A stretch of DNA of 64,000 bases. Origin: JBMYRH01 sp049602155 (GTDB lineage: Bacteria > Myxococcota_A > UBA9042 > PHBI01 > JBMYRH01). Of the stretch, positions 34,097-43,162 are shown in pieces. How positions within the stretch are numbered: the stretch's first letter is position 1; every line of letters starts with the position of its first letter. The translations under genes and the position numbers were made by a program. Where the stretch lies: NCBI GenBank assembly GCA_049602155.1, contig JBMYRH010000007.1, forward strand, positions 186,001-250,000, in the 5' to 3' direction. Under the pieces are notes generated by a model. The model was not told the origin of the DNA. It made no database searches and saw only the letters and a program-made list of their open reading frames with translations.

Positions 34097-35197
34097 GTGG
34101 CCTTCCATCTGAACAGTATGTGTCGCCTCGGCCGATGGTTGGGCCCTTGGAGCCCAACGCACGTGATGCCCAGCGGGGTCTCGCGTCAGGAGGTCACTTT
34201 CGAGGGACCCAACGGCGCGATGCGTGCCTGGATCGTGCGCCCAAAGGACCGCGCAGTGACGGGCCGCCTCTTCGTTATTCACGGCCTCCACTTCCTGGGC
34301 CCCGAAGATCCCCGCCTGTTGCGTTTCCTCTCAGCGGTAGCCGCCTCCGGGGTCGAGGTCTTCGCGCCCTTCCTGCCGACGCTCCTCGCTCTCAGCCTTG
34401 CGGAGAGCGCAGTCGCCGAGACCGCGGCCGCCTTCGATACGGCTACGCAGCGCGCACCCGGCGGGCCCCTCGGGGTCTTCACGATCTCCTTCGGCTCTGT
34501 CTTGGGGCTCCGGTTGATGAACGACCCGAAGTTCGACGGTCAGACCGGCGATTTGATGCTCTTCGGTGGCTACTGCGACTGGAGAGACGCGCTGCGCTAC
34601 TCCATCACCGACCGGGACATGAGCGGCGATACGGTGCCCCCTGATCCCCTCAACCAGCCTGCAATCTACATGAACCTGGTCTCGGATATGCCCGCCGCAC
34701 CAAGCAACACAGCCCCCTTACGGAGCGCTTGGATGGCGTACGCCAAAGCCACATGGGGAGACCCTGCCATGCGTGACATCACGCGCTTCGAGCCTGTCGC
34801 CCGGCGACTCGCAGAGTCTCTCGACGCGGCCGATCGACCGCTCTTCCTCAGAGGGTGTGGCCTCGGGGACGGGGCAATGAAGGAGGTCGAACAGGCGCTA
34901 TCAAAGGCGTCCCCCCGCTTGGCCTGGCTCGCCCCGCAGGGCGAGCTTGCGCGCCTCAGGGGCACCCTACACATCGCCCATGGTGCCGACGACGATGTCG
35001 TCCCAGTTCGACACGCAGCGGCCCTCGCGCGCGGAGCGACCTCGTGCACGACAGTGAATCAATTCATCACCGGAATCTACGGGCACACGGAACATGTCGG
35101 TGTTGAAGGGCTCCTCAAGCGAGGCCCCGCCGCCCTAAGAGAACTCCGTACGATGGTCCGCATGCTGCACGCGATCGCCACGGTCTCTCACCCTTAG
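34097..35197 (+). CDS. Alpha/beta-hydrolase-fold protein
   Basis: 366 residues; the GTG at 34097 is taken as start, an ATG at 34118 is an alternative. No signal peptide. An alpha/beta-hydrolase core is visible: an oxyanion-type segment LFVIHGLHFLGPEDPR, a nucleophile elbow GVFTISFGSVLGLRL (Ser in T-I-S-F-G-S), and late acid and base motifs HGADDDVVPVRHA and GHTEHVG. All triad residues (Ser, Asp, His) therefore look intact. Between them is a helical lid of about 110 residues. It could be an esterase, lipase or acyltransferase; no substrate can be inferred. It is divergent from the LTD lipoprotein operon and converges on the ComEC-type gene with 23 nt between the stops. Confidence 0.78.
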   Translation: MAFHLNSMCRLGRWLGPWSPTHVMPSGVSRQEVTFEGPNGAMRAWIVRPKDRAVTGRLFVIHGLHFLGPEDPRLLRFLSAVAASGVEVFAPFLPTLLALSLAESAVAETAAAFDTATQRAPGGPLGVFTISFGSVLGLRLMNDPKFDGQTGDLMLFGGYCDWRDALRYSITDRDMSGDTVPPDPLNQPAIYMNLVSDMPAAPSNTAPLRSAWMAYAKATWGDPAMRDITRFEPVARRLAESLDAADRPLFLRGCGLGDGAMKEVEQALSKASPRLAWLAPQGELARLRGTLHIAHGADDDVVPVRHAAALARGATSCTTVNQFITGIYGHTEHVGVEGLLKRGPAALRELRTMVRMLHAIATVSHP

Positions 35198-35220
35198 CGC
35201 CCCAATTGCCCCCGAGAGGG

Positions 35221-36375
35221 CTACTCCGTCGGAGAAGCAACCTCACCCACAGTCACGAGCGGACGTAGCTTCTCGACCGTCTTAGCCCCGATGCCTCGCA
35301 CGCGCCTCAGCGCGTCAATGCTGTCAAAGGGAGCCTCCTCACGTGTCGCGATAATGGCCGCGGCCTTCTTCGGGCCAATGCCCGGCAGAGTGTCGAGTTC
35401 CGCGGCGTCCGCGGTATTGACGTTCACCAACTCGGTGGTGGGCGTAGCCGTGGCCGCCGTAGGCGCGGCGATGGGCGTAACAGCAGGAGCGGACGGAGTC
35501 TTCATTGACCGTGCGACGGCCCGCTCAGCAGCGACCGCCCAACTTCGCCCGTCAGTCCGAAAGGCGATGGTCCCCGCCAAGTCTGTCCGATAAAGAGGGA
35601 CACGGCGGGCCTTTAAGCGCCCTCGTAAACCCTCTGCTGGGTGGCTGTACTTGTTATCCTTTCCACAGCTGACCACCCCGACCTTGGGCTTGGCGGCGTC
35701 GAGGAAGCGGAGCGACGTGGCGTGGTCGCTCCCGTGATGCGCAACCTTGAGCACTGTCGAAGCCAACATATCTCCGTCTTCAAGGAGCCGCGCCTCTGTC
35801 GGCGCTTCGGCATCCCCAGTGAGCAGCACGGAGACCGCGCCATGGCTAAGCCTCGCGATGATAGAGTTAGAGTTGGGGTCGGAGCGGGTCCCCCTCAAGA
35901 GCGGGTCTTCTGGCCCTAGAACGCTCAACTGAACACCATCTCCAAGGTCGATCACCTGCCCTCTCCGTCCTGTTTGGATCGGGATCTTCTGTGCCTCCAA
36001 TGTCTCCATGAGGGCCTGATAAGTGCGCGTCGGATGGACAACGCCAGAGTCGACCACGCGGCCAACCTTCACGTCTCTCAGTAACCCTCGGAGACCACCG
36101 ATGTGATCGGCGTGTGCATGAGTGAGCACCACCCAGTCTATCGCTGAGGCCCCAGCGCGGCGCATCGCCGCGCGGATCACATCATCGGCACCTCTAGGTC
36201 CGGCGTCGACGAGGACGACGGTCCCGGTGGGGGAGACGAAGAGCGCTGCGTCGCCCTGCCCGACATCCAAGAACCACCCACGCAAATCGGCGAGGGCCGT
36301 ACTTGCACTGAGCAGGAGGACGAGGACAACAGACAGTCGAATCGCCCAGAGAGGGCGGGGCCGCTCAGCGTGCAC
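35221..36375 (-). CDS. Secreted ComEC-type metallo-beta-lactamase hydrolase with HhH domain
   Basis: 384 residues from the GTG at 36375; a GTG at 36408 would add 11 residues and a 44-nt overlap with comEA. Residues 1-29 are a signal peptide (SVVLVLLLSASTALA). The metallo-hydrolase domain (about 30-265) has FLDVGQGDAALFVSP, LVDAG, THAHADHIGG (HxHxDH, about 86-91), LLTGDAE and LKVAHHGSDHATS, matching the C-terminal nuclease-like domain of ComEC. A Pro/Ala/Thr linker leads to a ComEA-type helix-hairpin-helix domain (NTADAAELDTLPGIGPKKAA). No ComEC membrane channel is present. It probably degrades or processes nucleic acid outside the cytosol, an inference from family. Overlap with comEA supports co-translation. 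Confidence 0.85.
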   Translation of the reverse strand: MHAERPRPLWAIRLSVVLVLLLSASTALADLRGWFLDVGQGDAALFVSPTGTVVLVDAGPRGADDVIRAAMRRAGASAIDWVVLTHAHADHIGGLRGLLRDVKVGRVVDSGVVHPTRTYQALMETLEAQKIPIQTGRRGQVIDLGDGVQLSVLGPEDPLLRGTRSDPNSNSIIARLSHGAVSVLLTGDAEAPTEARLLEDGDMLASTVLKVAHHGSDHATSLRFLDAAKPKVGVVSCGKDNKYSHPAEGLRGRLKARRVPLYRTDLAGTIAFRTDGRSWAVAAERAVARSMKTPSAPAVTPIAAPTAATATPTTELVNVNTADAAELDTLPGIGPKKAAAIIATREEAPFDSIDALRRVRGIGAKTVEKLRPLVTVGEVASPTE

Positions 36376-36703
36376 GTCTCGGGCTCTGGTCAGAGAGGCG
36401 CTTGGCACCGATGGTCACGAGTGGCCTAAGCTTCGACAGCGTCTTCGGCCCGATGCCCTTCACCTGAACCAGGTCATCCACCCGTTTAAAGGGCCCGTTC
36501 TTACTTCGATAAGAGATGATCGCCCCAGCTTTCGCTGGCCCGATGCCAGGCAACGTCTGGAGTTGTCCAGAGGTCGCCGTATTGAGATTCACTGGGCTCC
36601 CCATCTCTTTTGAGAAGGCGAAACTCCCAGATGCCAACACTAAGCTCGCCACAAACCACCCGATTAGCAGGCGGCGTAGCGCGGTCTTTTCAGAACGCAT
36701 CAT
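36365..36703 (-). CDS. comEA: ComEA-like helix-hairpin-helix DNA-binding protein
   Basis: 112 residues starting ATG-ATG. An N-terminal signal or anchor (RLLIGWFVASLVLASGSFAF, about 11-30) is followed by one ComEA-type double HhH domain: NLNTATSGQLQTLPGIGPAK, then FKRVDDLVQVKGIGPKTLSK. ComEA binds incoming DNA during competence, at the membrane or in the periplasm. The C-terminus is Arg-rich. The HhH core closely resembles that at the C-terminus of the adjacent metallo-hydrolase, so one probably arose by duplication of the other. The stop lies inside the 5' end of the downstream gene. No other competence genes are visible, so DNA uptake is not established. Confidence 0.87.
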   Translation of the reverse strand: MMRSEKTALRRLLIGWFVASLVLASGSFAFSKEMGSPVNLNTATSGQLQTLPGIGPAKAGAIISYRSKNGPFKRVDDLVQVKGIGPKTLSKLRPLVTIGAKRLSDQSPRRAR

Positions 36704-36792
36704 GTGTCGATGTTCCTTGCCCGTTTATGCGGTCCCAGGCGCTGTGCACTCGGACCGCGAACCGTGAGGATATCAGAAGCCGTCCAAGTGAC

Positions 36793-37158
36793 CTACTCAA
36801 CCGCAACAAACTTCTGTTCCAGCCGAGCCCGAAGCGCTGAAAGGCGCCGTATATACTGCGCGCGACAGACTTCCGAGGGGACCCCACGAGACAAGACCAT
36901 CCCCTCCCGGAGCTGTGCATCATGAGACCAGGCCATGTCCTCCGGCCCAGGTCCGACCAGCAATGCGAGGCCCGAGTCGATCTGATCCACCACCTGGACT
37001 GGCGCTCGGCACACCACAGCCTGATAGCGGCCACACCCAATGAAGGCCGAGCCCCAGGTCGCACACACGAGCACCACCCCCAACCAGCAGCGGCTCTTGG
37101 TGCGCCGCTCTCTTGTCAGCGACCCGCTCGTTGCACGTCTCCCTCTCTTGCTCCACAT
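36793..37158 (-). CDS. Small basic exported protein or lipoprotein, unknown
   Basis: 121 residues from the ATG at 37158, chosen for GGGAGG six nt upstream. I do not recognise the family. The first 24 residues are basic (SKRGRR, RERRTKSR), then a hydrophobic stretch WLGVVLVCATWGSAFIGC that could be a lipoprotein signal (Cys42) with an unusually long n-region. The mature part is short, with two more Cys (AVVCRAP, SEVCRAQYIRR) and a terminal helix. It lies between comEA and the L,D-transpeptidase gene on the same strand with gaps of 89 and 123 nt, so it may be transcribed separately. Codon use is ordinary for the window, which supports it being real. Confidence 0.55.
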   Translation of the reverse strand: MWSKRGRRATSGSLTRERRTKSRCWLGVVLVCATWGSAFIGCGRYQAVVCRAPVQVVDQIDSGLALLVGPGPEDMAWSHDAQLREGMVLSRGVPSEVCRAQYIRRLSALRARLEQKFVAVE

Positions 37159-37281
37159 CTGAGCCTCCCTGCCGACAGAGGACGAGGGCAAGGGTCATGC
37201 CAGACAGCATCTCCTTTAAGAGCCCAGGGTTAGGGGCGTGATTCTGAACACCACTGTCGCGGTGAGACAGGTTCTGAGGCA

Positions 37282-38991
37282 CTACCGTCGGGCGACCTGA
37301 GCGTCTCTTCGATAGACGTCAGCGAAGAAATTAACGCGCCCATCCGAATTGACCCTGGCGGTCAAGTAGTCCACCACCAGCCAGACAGGCCGCTTCATGG
37401 AGAAGCTGGTCCGTTTATAGTGAGACATGACTTTGGCGGCCTCGACGTCAGGCCACGCGCCGTCGCGGGTCAGGAGGAGCTCCGCGAGGACGAGCGGCTT
37501 GTGGACCCTGACGCACCCATGGCTGAACGCACGTCGTGTATGGCGAAACTTCTTCTTCTGGGGCGTGTCGTGGAGGAACACAGACCACCTATTCTCGAAG
37601 AGAAACTTCACCTTCCCAAGGGCGTTCCCTGGCCCCGGTCGCCGTCGAACCCAGACGCGCCCCTTGCCCTCTTCGCCGAAGACCTCATAACCACGCGCCT
37701 CCCAATAGGTCGGGAGAGGTTTGTCATCCGCTGGAGGCTCAACAAGCTCTGCCAACTGAGCCTCCTCAAACTTCTCAGCGCTCACCAGGAGCTCTTCCTC
37801 ATAGATACGGTTCGGGACCGTCCAGAAAGGGTTGTAAACGATCGTCCGAATCGCCGAGGTCAACACGGGAGTGGCGTTCACCATGAAGCCACGCTTCTTT
37901 CGGGTGTTACCGATGACGATCTTGAACTCATGGAGGCGCTCAGCGCCGTCCCACACTTCGCCTCTGTACTCGGGCAGGTTGACGAAGATCGCGTAGGGGA
38001 AGTGGCGAATGTCCGAGTGACGCCAGCGGGCGAGGTTCAACTCCAAGGTCGCTAAACGCTCGGTCAGCGGCACCTTCAGGGCAGAGATCAGCGCCTTATC
38101 TAAGAGGTAGCGCGCCTTGCGTTTCGGTCTAAGTTGATAGGCGGCCCGCGCGCGCCGGAGCGCGTCGGTGAGCGCCTCATCCCATACGTCGCCCTGCCCG
38201 GCTCCCAGCGGGTCTTCCTGCGCGAGGCGCGCCCTCAGCCCTGGGATCCCGGGGTGCGACTTCCCAGGGCGCGCCCTGCGTACGCGCTCGGCCAGGGGGA
38301 GAAAGCCCGACGACTCCAGCCCGCGGTAGTGAGCGAACGCCGCGATGAGATCGTCGTACCCAGCCATTGGGGGCAACAGCGTCGCGGCCAAGCCCGCTGT
38401 GTCCGACCAGATCGTGAGGGCCGTGAGGAGTCGCCACGCCATGGCCCGGGGGTCTTCTGGCCCGTGGCCACGGGTGGCGCCGAGGAGACGAGCAGATTCA
38501 AGCCAAAGCCTGGCGATAATGTGGTCCGCCTCGACGAGCCGCGCGACGTGCGCATCGTCGGCCGAGGCATCTCCCCTCCAGTCGCCAAAAGACACGATGA
38601 GCATCTTGAGGGTCTCTAGCCTCCTCAACCCGCTGCGCATTGCGCCATCGAGGCCAACCCCATGCTGCGGGAGCCCCTGCACCACAGTGATGACGAGGTC
38701 CCCCCTCGCGTCCCACTGTCCCTCCGATGAGAAGGCGGGGCGTTCACCGGCAGCGTGCTGCAGTTGCCGCAAACGGGCCCGCAGCTCTGGCTCAAGCTCA
38801 GCCTTCTCCGACTTGGACTCCCACAGGTTCAATGCCTGCGTAAAAGACGGCGCCATAGGCAAATGGGGCTCTGGCGTCACCTCAGGAGCCACCGGCGGTA
38901 GTGTTAAAGTCGCCCGCTGAACCGGCCCCTGCTCACACCCGAAGCCGAGTAGCGCCATAGCTACTGCCATCAAGAGAGCACATCGACTCAT
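37282..38991 (-). CDS. L,D-transpeptidase lipoprotein (YkuD family, YcbB-like layout)
   Basis: 569 residues from the ATG at 38991, which overlaps the M48 stop as ATGA; the signal ends LLGFGC (Cys19). Residues about 60-330 are helical and contain a scaffold/binding-like region (DALRRARAAYQLRPKRKARY). The YkuD catalytic domain (about 330-500) starts YAIFVNLPEYRGEVWDG and has VIGNTRKKRGFMVN, YNPFWTVPNRI and the active-site motif SHGCVRVH, with Cys493 as nucleophile. This enzyme class makes 3,3 peptidoglycan cross-links or attaches proteins to the wall, in the periplasm. The order resembles LdtD/YcbB. Translational coupling to an M48 protease suggests joint control of envelope maintenance. Confidence 0.9.
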   Translation of the reverse strand: MSRCALLMAVAMALLGFGCEQGPVQRATLTLPPVAPEVTPEPHLPMAPSFTQALNLWESKSEKAELEPELRARLRQLQHAAGERPAFSSEGQWDARGDLVITVVQGLPQHGVGLDGAMRSGLRRLETLKMLIVSFGDWRGDASADDAHVARLVEADHIIARLWLESARLLGATRGHGPEDPRAMAWRLLTALTIWSDTAGLAATLLPPMAGYDDLIAAFAHYRGLESSGFLPLAERVRRARPGKSHPGIPGLRARLAQEDPLGAGQGDVWDEALTDALRRARAAYQLRPKRKARYLLDKALISALKVPLTERLATLELNLARWRHSDIRHFPYAIFVNLPEYRGEVWDGAERLHEFKIVIGNTRKKRGFMVNATPVLTSAIRTIVYNPFWTVPNRIYEEELLVSAEKFEEAQLAELVEPPADDKPLPTYWEARGYEVFGEEGKGRVWVRRRPGPGNALGKVKFLFENRWSVFLHDTPQKKKFRHTRRAFSHGCVRVHKPLVLAELLLTRDGAWPDVEAAKVMSHYKRTSFSMKRPVWLVVDYLTARVNSDGRVNFFADVYRRDAQVARR

Positions 38992-39974
38992 GAGCGCTCT
39001 GACGACTCCAGCACCGGCCGATAGTCGCCTGCGAGCACCTGAAAGAATGCCTCGCCATTGGCCCATTTGAGCAAGTGATGCACCCGCCACGCTGGGAGTG
39101 GATGACTCCGCGCCGTGGTGTCGAGCATGTCCATCACGGTCACGAGGAGATCGTTGTCACGCAGCGCCTCGGCCTGATGGGCCTGCTCGATAAACGCTCC
39201 GACGTCGAGGTCGTCGATAAAGCGGGACGAGCCGCCGGCGAGGAGCATGTGCGCGCGCACCGCAGTCTCTAACGAGCCCGTCGCGACGAGCTCGCCTCGG
39301 TCCGCAGACAATTCGGCGTATTGGTACCAGCGCATCAACGCCAACTTGATCGGGGTGACCAGCAAGCTGCCCAGCCCCATGAACTTGTCGAGCACCCCGA
39401 GCCCCCCCTGGATGATCATCAGCGCCATGGTCCGGTAGAGCACATGGCCCAGCTTCACGTGGGTCAATTCGTGTCCCAAGACACCCAAGATTTCACGTTC
39501 TTCCATCGTATCGAGCAGCCCGGTCGTGACCACAATGAGCGGCTCGCCAGCGCCCATCGCGTACGCGTTCAGGGCTGGTGACTGGCTGATGTAGAGCGGG
39601 GGAGGATCGACGTCCAAGCGCCCAGCGGCCTCCAAGTAGAGCCCGAGCAACCGCGGCGCCTGGCGTTCACTGACCTGGACAGCGCTCGCCAGGAGCTGAA
39701 AGCGCGCCAACTTGTCCACGGTCGAGCTCATCACGGTCGACAAGAGCTTGTCTGCATAGGGGATGGCCTGGAGCTTCTCCAACGCTTCACGGTCCCACGG
39801 GTGCGCCAAGGCTGATGCGTCAAGGTCAGGCAACGGCTCGCCCGCGACGCGCAACAGCATCGTTTTACAGGCGCCACAGCGCGGCTGAGTCAGATCCTTG
39901 AGAGCACGCTCGATCGGGAAGCGGTTAGTGGCACCACAAGCGCGGCATGCAATCTCGACGGAGTCCTTCGACAT
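38988..39974 (-). CDS. M48-family metalloprotease with N-terminal zinc ribbon
   Basis: 328 residues. The N-terminal 45 residues contain two CxxC pairs (Cys10/Cys13 and Cys33/Cys36), a zinc-ribbon pattern seldom seen on this peptidase family. The M48 domain has HELTH (His168, Glu169, His172) and ELSADR (third zinc ligand Glu221). A hydrophobic stretch lies between them (about 183-210), so it may be membrane-associated, as in HtpX-type proteases. The sequence GEPLIVVTTGLLDTM before HELTH is typical. It probably degrades misfolded envelope or membrane proteins; this is inferred from the family. Its stop overlaps the start of the L,D-transpeptidase gene, and the large lipoprotein gene ends 30 nt before its start. 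Confidence 0.9.
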   Translation of the reverse strand: MSKDSVEIACRACGATNRFPIERALKDLTQPRCGACKTMLLRVAGEPLPDLDASALAHPWDREALEKLQAIPYADKLLSTVMSSTVDKLARFQLLASAVQVSERQAPRLLGLYLEAAGRLDVDPPPLYISQSPALNAYAMGAGEPLIVVTTGLLDTMEEREILGVLGHELTHVKLGHVLYRTMALMIIQGGLGVLDKFMGLGSLLVTPIKLALMRWYQYAELSADRGELVATGSLETAVRAHMLLAGGSSRFIDDLDVGAFIEQAHQAEALRDNDLLVTVMDMLDTTARSHPLPAWRVHHLLKWANGEAFFQVLAGDYRPVLESSERS

Positions 39975-40004
39975 GACCTCTCCCAGACGGTGTGTCCGCC
40001 CCTC

Positions 40005-43000
40005 TTATTCCAGGTACCCTTGGAACAATGTGTGACCACTGGTGTGCTCAAGCGACTCGATGACCGGAGTGATCATCGTACCAAGCGGGACGATGGGCGT
40101 CAGGGCCCCGAGATCGATCTCCGGCACCTTGATCGTGAAGATCGGCTCTTGGGTCAGGCTGTCGAGGGTATCACCGAGCAACTGAGTCTGAATCAGCTCC
40201 TCAAGGACGTCCTCACTGCCGATGAAGAACTCCGGGACGTACTCCCAATGAAAGGAGATGTCGGCGATCTCATGCAGCATGATGCCGATCGCTTTGCCGT
40301 CATCGGTGTCGACCAACGCAAACTCGGCGGTGATCTCCGTCGAGATATAAGCACCTAGCGCGCCATCATCTCCAAAGAGGGGGGAGTCGATGGTCATGTC
40401 GATGAAGACATCTCCCATCTGTACGGTGACCAACCCTTCGTCTTCGCACCCGTTCAGGATAGGGGGCAGCAGCAGGGTGGCGTTCAGCGTCAACCCATCG
40501 ACAGGGAGGGGCAGCCCTTCACCATCACCGAGGATGCCCGCCGTCTCAGCCTCATCCAAGCTCACATTCATGGCGCCCGAGTACCACATGGCGGTCACCG
40601 CCTGGTTAACGAAGTCATCGTAGAGCGCGCCCTCAAACGCAGCCTCTCCAGGCAGCTCATAGTTAGCTGTATAGCCCTTGAGGCATGTGCCGCGAGAGAT
40701 GGCACCGTGGATCACTTGAGGCACTTGTTTGGCAGTAGTAATCCGTGAGGCGAGCCCGACGCGGCCTCCGTCTGGTTTGAAATTCATGTTCCAGATCATG
40801 GCCTCAACGGTCATGGAGATCGGCGCCATCCCAGGCAGGATCGGCGACACCTGCACTGTCTCCGTGATGTTCAGGGCGGCGATGAGCTGCGACATTGTGT
40901 CCCCCAAGAGGCCATCGATCTGACTCTGAAGGGTGTCCTCAATCGTGTCCGCAAAGAGCCCGACGACAAAGTCGATCAACCAGTCGAAGAGCCAACCCAA
41001 GATCCCATCGACGTCGACGTCGATGCCGCCGAGGTTCAGCTGAGCGTTGTTAAGCGCGACCTCCACCTCCCCTTTCCATGCCGAGAGCGCGAGGTCCGCG
41101 GTCATCTGAACTTGGCTGACGTTGACCGAGCCGCTGAAGTCCGGGCAGAGGTCGATCCCCAGGACCTTGCACTCCCCCTTCAGCTTGAGCCCGACGTAGA
41201 TGCCGTCGATGTCGACGGTCATGTCGAGGCCCCCCTCCACGGAGTCGAGGCCGATGTGGGGAGCGCCCATGTTCACTCCGCCGATCTGCAGCTCGTATCC
41301 GGCGCCGATGTCGACCCCGCCAGGCAGCATCCCCCCCAAGTCCATGCCCACCAACACGCTCTCCATGATGGTCGCCAAGTCATCGGGGCTCGAAGGGTCG
41401 TGCACACCGTCATCGATGAAGGCCTCATCCATCCACCCCTTCACGGCGTCCGGGACCAGCTCTGGGTTCGGATCCATCGGGTGATACTTCTCGGCGAAGT
41501 AAAACGACTGGGTGATCGTCGACAGCTGATCTTCTCCGTCCAGGACCTCCACAACGATGATGTTGAGCCCCCATACGGGCACGAGGATCGTGGACCACTC
41601 GCCCGACGCGTCGAGGGTCGTCGATTGACCGTTGACCGTCACGCTCTGGACGCCCGTGATCTCGTCCGCCGCGATGCCCTTGACGGTGACGCTAGGCTTC
41701 GAGCTGACGATGGTCGCTCCGCGTAAGGGATGGGTCACCGTAACCGAGGGAGGTGAACCGTCGATGGGGATCTCGATGGTGTCCGAGACCTCCGGGTCCT
41801 CCTCCAAGCGCGCCGTCACGGTCCACGTGCCGTCTTCCATAAAGAGGATCGCCGTGGGCTCGGGCATGTGATGCGCGACGTCGCCCGGGCCGACTTCGAC
41901 AGGCGATACTGGTGTATCGGGCACGTGATTATCAAAAGCGTCTTTTGGCTGAATCACGAGCTGGATGAGCTCGTAGGTAGCGAAGTAAGGTTTGGGAGGC
42001 TGCAGCCCGATGGACAACGACACAGGCGGACCGGGGACGACCTCGAGGAGCGCGGACTCCAAGACATAGGCCGACCACTCACCGAGATCTCCAGGCACGC
42101 AGCGGATGACGTAAGTCCCCGCCACGTGACTCGTGACGGCCATCCCGACCACGGCGACATGGTCGAGTGGCGCGACGCTGAAGAGGAAGTCCGGGATCTC
42201 GTTGCCATACTGATCCTGTGCCTGACAGGTCAGGCCAGCGCTGTCCCCAGCCTCGATGAGATCGTGCTCCAGGGTCGTCACCAAGGTATGCGGGAGGCCG
42301 TGCATTACCGTGAGCAGCGCAGGCGTGGTGTCGTGAGATCCGTCGGGCTGTGCACAAGCGACCTCGTAACCTCCCTGAGTCAGCCCCGTCACTGTGAGTC
42401 CCGTCACATCTACACCGTCCACTGTGCCGGCTGTATCGGCCTTCGGGGTCACGATGAGGCTCCACCCCTCTGTCACCGAATTGCCCGAATCATCCACGCC
42501 CGTGCACAACACGGTCGCGTCGTCGCCGGCGGTCAACATCGCGGGGGACAGCTCTGTCTCAATCTCGACGGCAGCGGCTGGCGAAATCTGTAGGATTGCG
42601 GGGGTTGGATCCGTCCACCCGGTGGCGTCGATCTCACACGTGATCCCGTAGACCCCTGCGAAGGTCACCGTCAGGAGATCTCCGTCGATCTGCACACCCG
42701 CCTCAGAGCCGTCCGGCTGGGAGACGATCCGCCATGACGTGGCTGGCGGCTCTTGGCCATCAGCCAACCCTCCGACCGTGCAGTAGATCTGAACCACCTC
42801 ACCCGCCGTCGGGGCATCATCGCTCAACCCCGCGTCGACCGTGAGCGCTTCGAGCGGCGTCATCGCCGGCGCGCTCGGTCCGTCACCCGTGATCGGGCTC
42901 GACGGGGCGTCAGACTCGCTGATTACGGTGCCTGAGGAGTCGTCGGGCGAGGCAGCAATCAGCTCCTCACCCTCCCCTGGCTGCACCTCAGCGCAGCCCA

Positions 43001-43061
43001 CCATCAGCCCCACGCCGAGGGCAGTAAGGTTCAACCAGAAGATGCAGGTCGACGAACGCAT
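40005..43061 (-). CDS. Large lipoprotein with Ig-like repeats and possible TULIP C-terminus
   Basis: 1,018 residues. The signal ends GLMVGC (Cys23). After a short acidic linker there are three or four Ig-like beta domains (about 70-430), each with PALLTV- or PAILQIS-type ends and internal Cys pairs, then a Bacterial Ig/Big_9-like stretch (DGSPPSVTVTHPLRGATIVS). The C-terminal half (about 560-1,018) has a different character: amphipathic strands and a helix (DTIEDTLQSQIDGLLGDTMS), then AALNITETVQVSPILPGMAP. This is reminiscent of lipid-binding TULIP/BPI modules, which have long amphipathic helices packed on a barrel. The resemblance is by pattern only. It is probably surface-exposed and could bind a lipid or lipopolysaccharide. 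It precedes the M48 gene by 30 nt. Confidence 0.75.
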   Translation of the reverse strand: MRSSTCIFWLNLTALGVGLMVGCAEVQPGEGEELIAASPDDSSGTVISESDAPSSPITGDGPSAPAMTPLEALTVDAGLSDDAPTAGEVVQIYCTVGGLADGQEPPATSWRIVSQPDGSEAGVQIDGDLLTVTFAGVYGITCEIDATGWTDPTPAILQISPAAAVEIETELSPAMLTAGDDATVLCTGVDDSGNSVTEGWSLIVTPKADTAGTVDGVDVTGLTVTGLTQGGYEVACAQPDGSHDTTPALLTVMHGLPHTLVTTLEHDLIEAGDSAGLTCQAQDQYGNEIPDFLFSVAPLDHVAVVGMAVTSHVAGTYVIRCVPGDLGEWSAYVLESALLEVVPGPPVSLSIGLQPPKPYFATYELIQLVIQPKDAFDNHVPDTPVSPVEVGPGDVAHHMPEPTAILFMEDGTWTVTARLEEDPEVSDTIEIPIDGSPPSVTVTHPLRGATIVSSKPSVTVKGIAADEITGVQSVTVNGQSTTLDASGEWSTILVPVWGLNIIVVEVLDGEDQLSTITQSFYFAEKYHPMDPNPELVPDAVKGWMDEAFIDDGVHDPSSPDDLATIMESVLVGMDLGGMLPGGVDIGAGYELQIGGVNMGAPHIGLDSVEGGLDMTVDIDGIYVGLKLKGECKVLGIDLCPDFSGSVNVSQVQMTADLALSAWKGEVEVALNNAQLNLGGIDVDVDGILGWLFDWLIDFVVGLFADTIEDTLQSQIDGLLGDTMSQLIAALNITETVQVSPILPGMAPISMTVEAMIWNMNFKPDGGRVGLASRITTAKQVPQVIHGAISRGTCLKGYTANYELPGEAAFEGALYDDFVNQAVTAMWYSGAMNVSLDEAETAGILGDGEGLPLPVDGLTLNATLLLPPILNGCEDEGLVTVQMGDVFIDMTIDSPLFGDDGALGAYISTEITAEFALVDTDDGKAIGIMLHEIADISFHWEYVPEFFIGSEDVLEELIQTQLLGDTLDSLTQEPIFTIKVPEIDLGALTPIVPLGTMITPVIESLEHTSGHTLFQGYLE

Positions 43062-43162
43062 GGAGGCTCCCGGGAGAGTTCGGGGGATGATAGCGCTGGC
43101 GACCGCTAGCGCACAACGGATGAGCCGTGGACACGGGCGCCGCGCGTGCTATGACACCCAGG

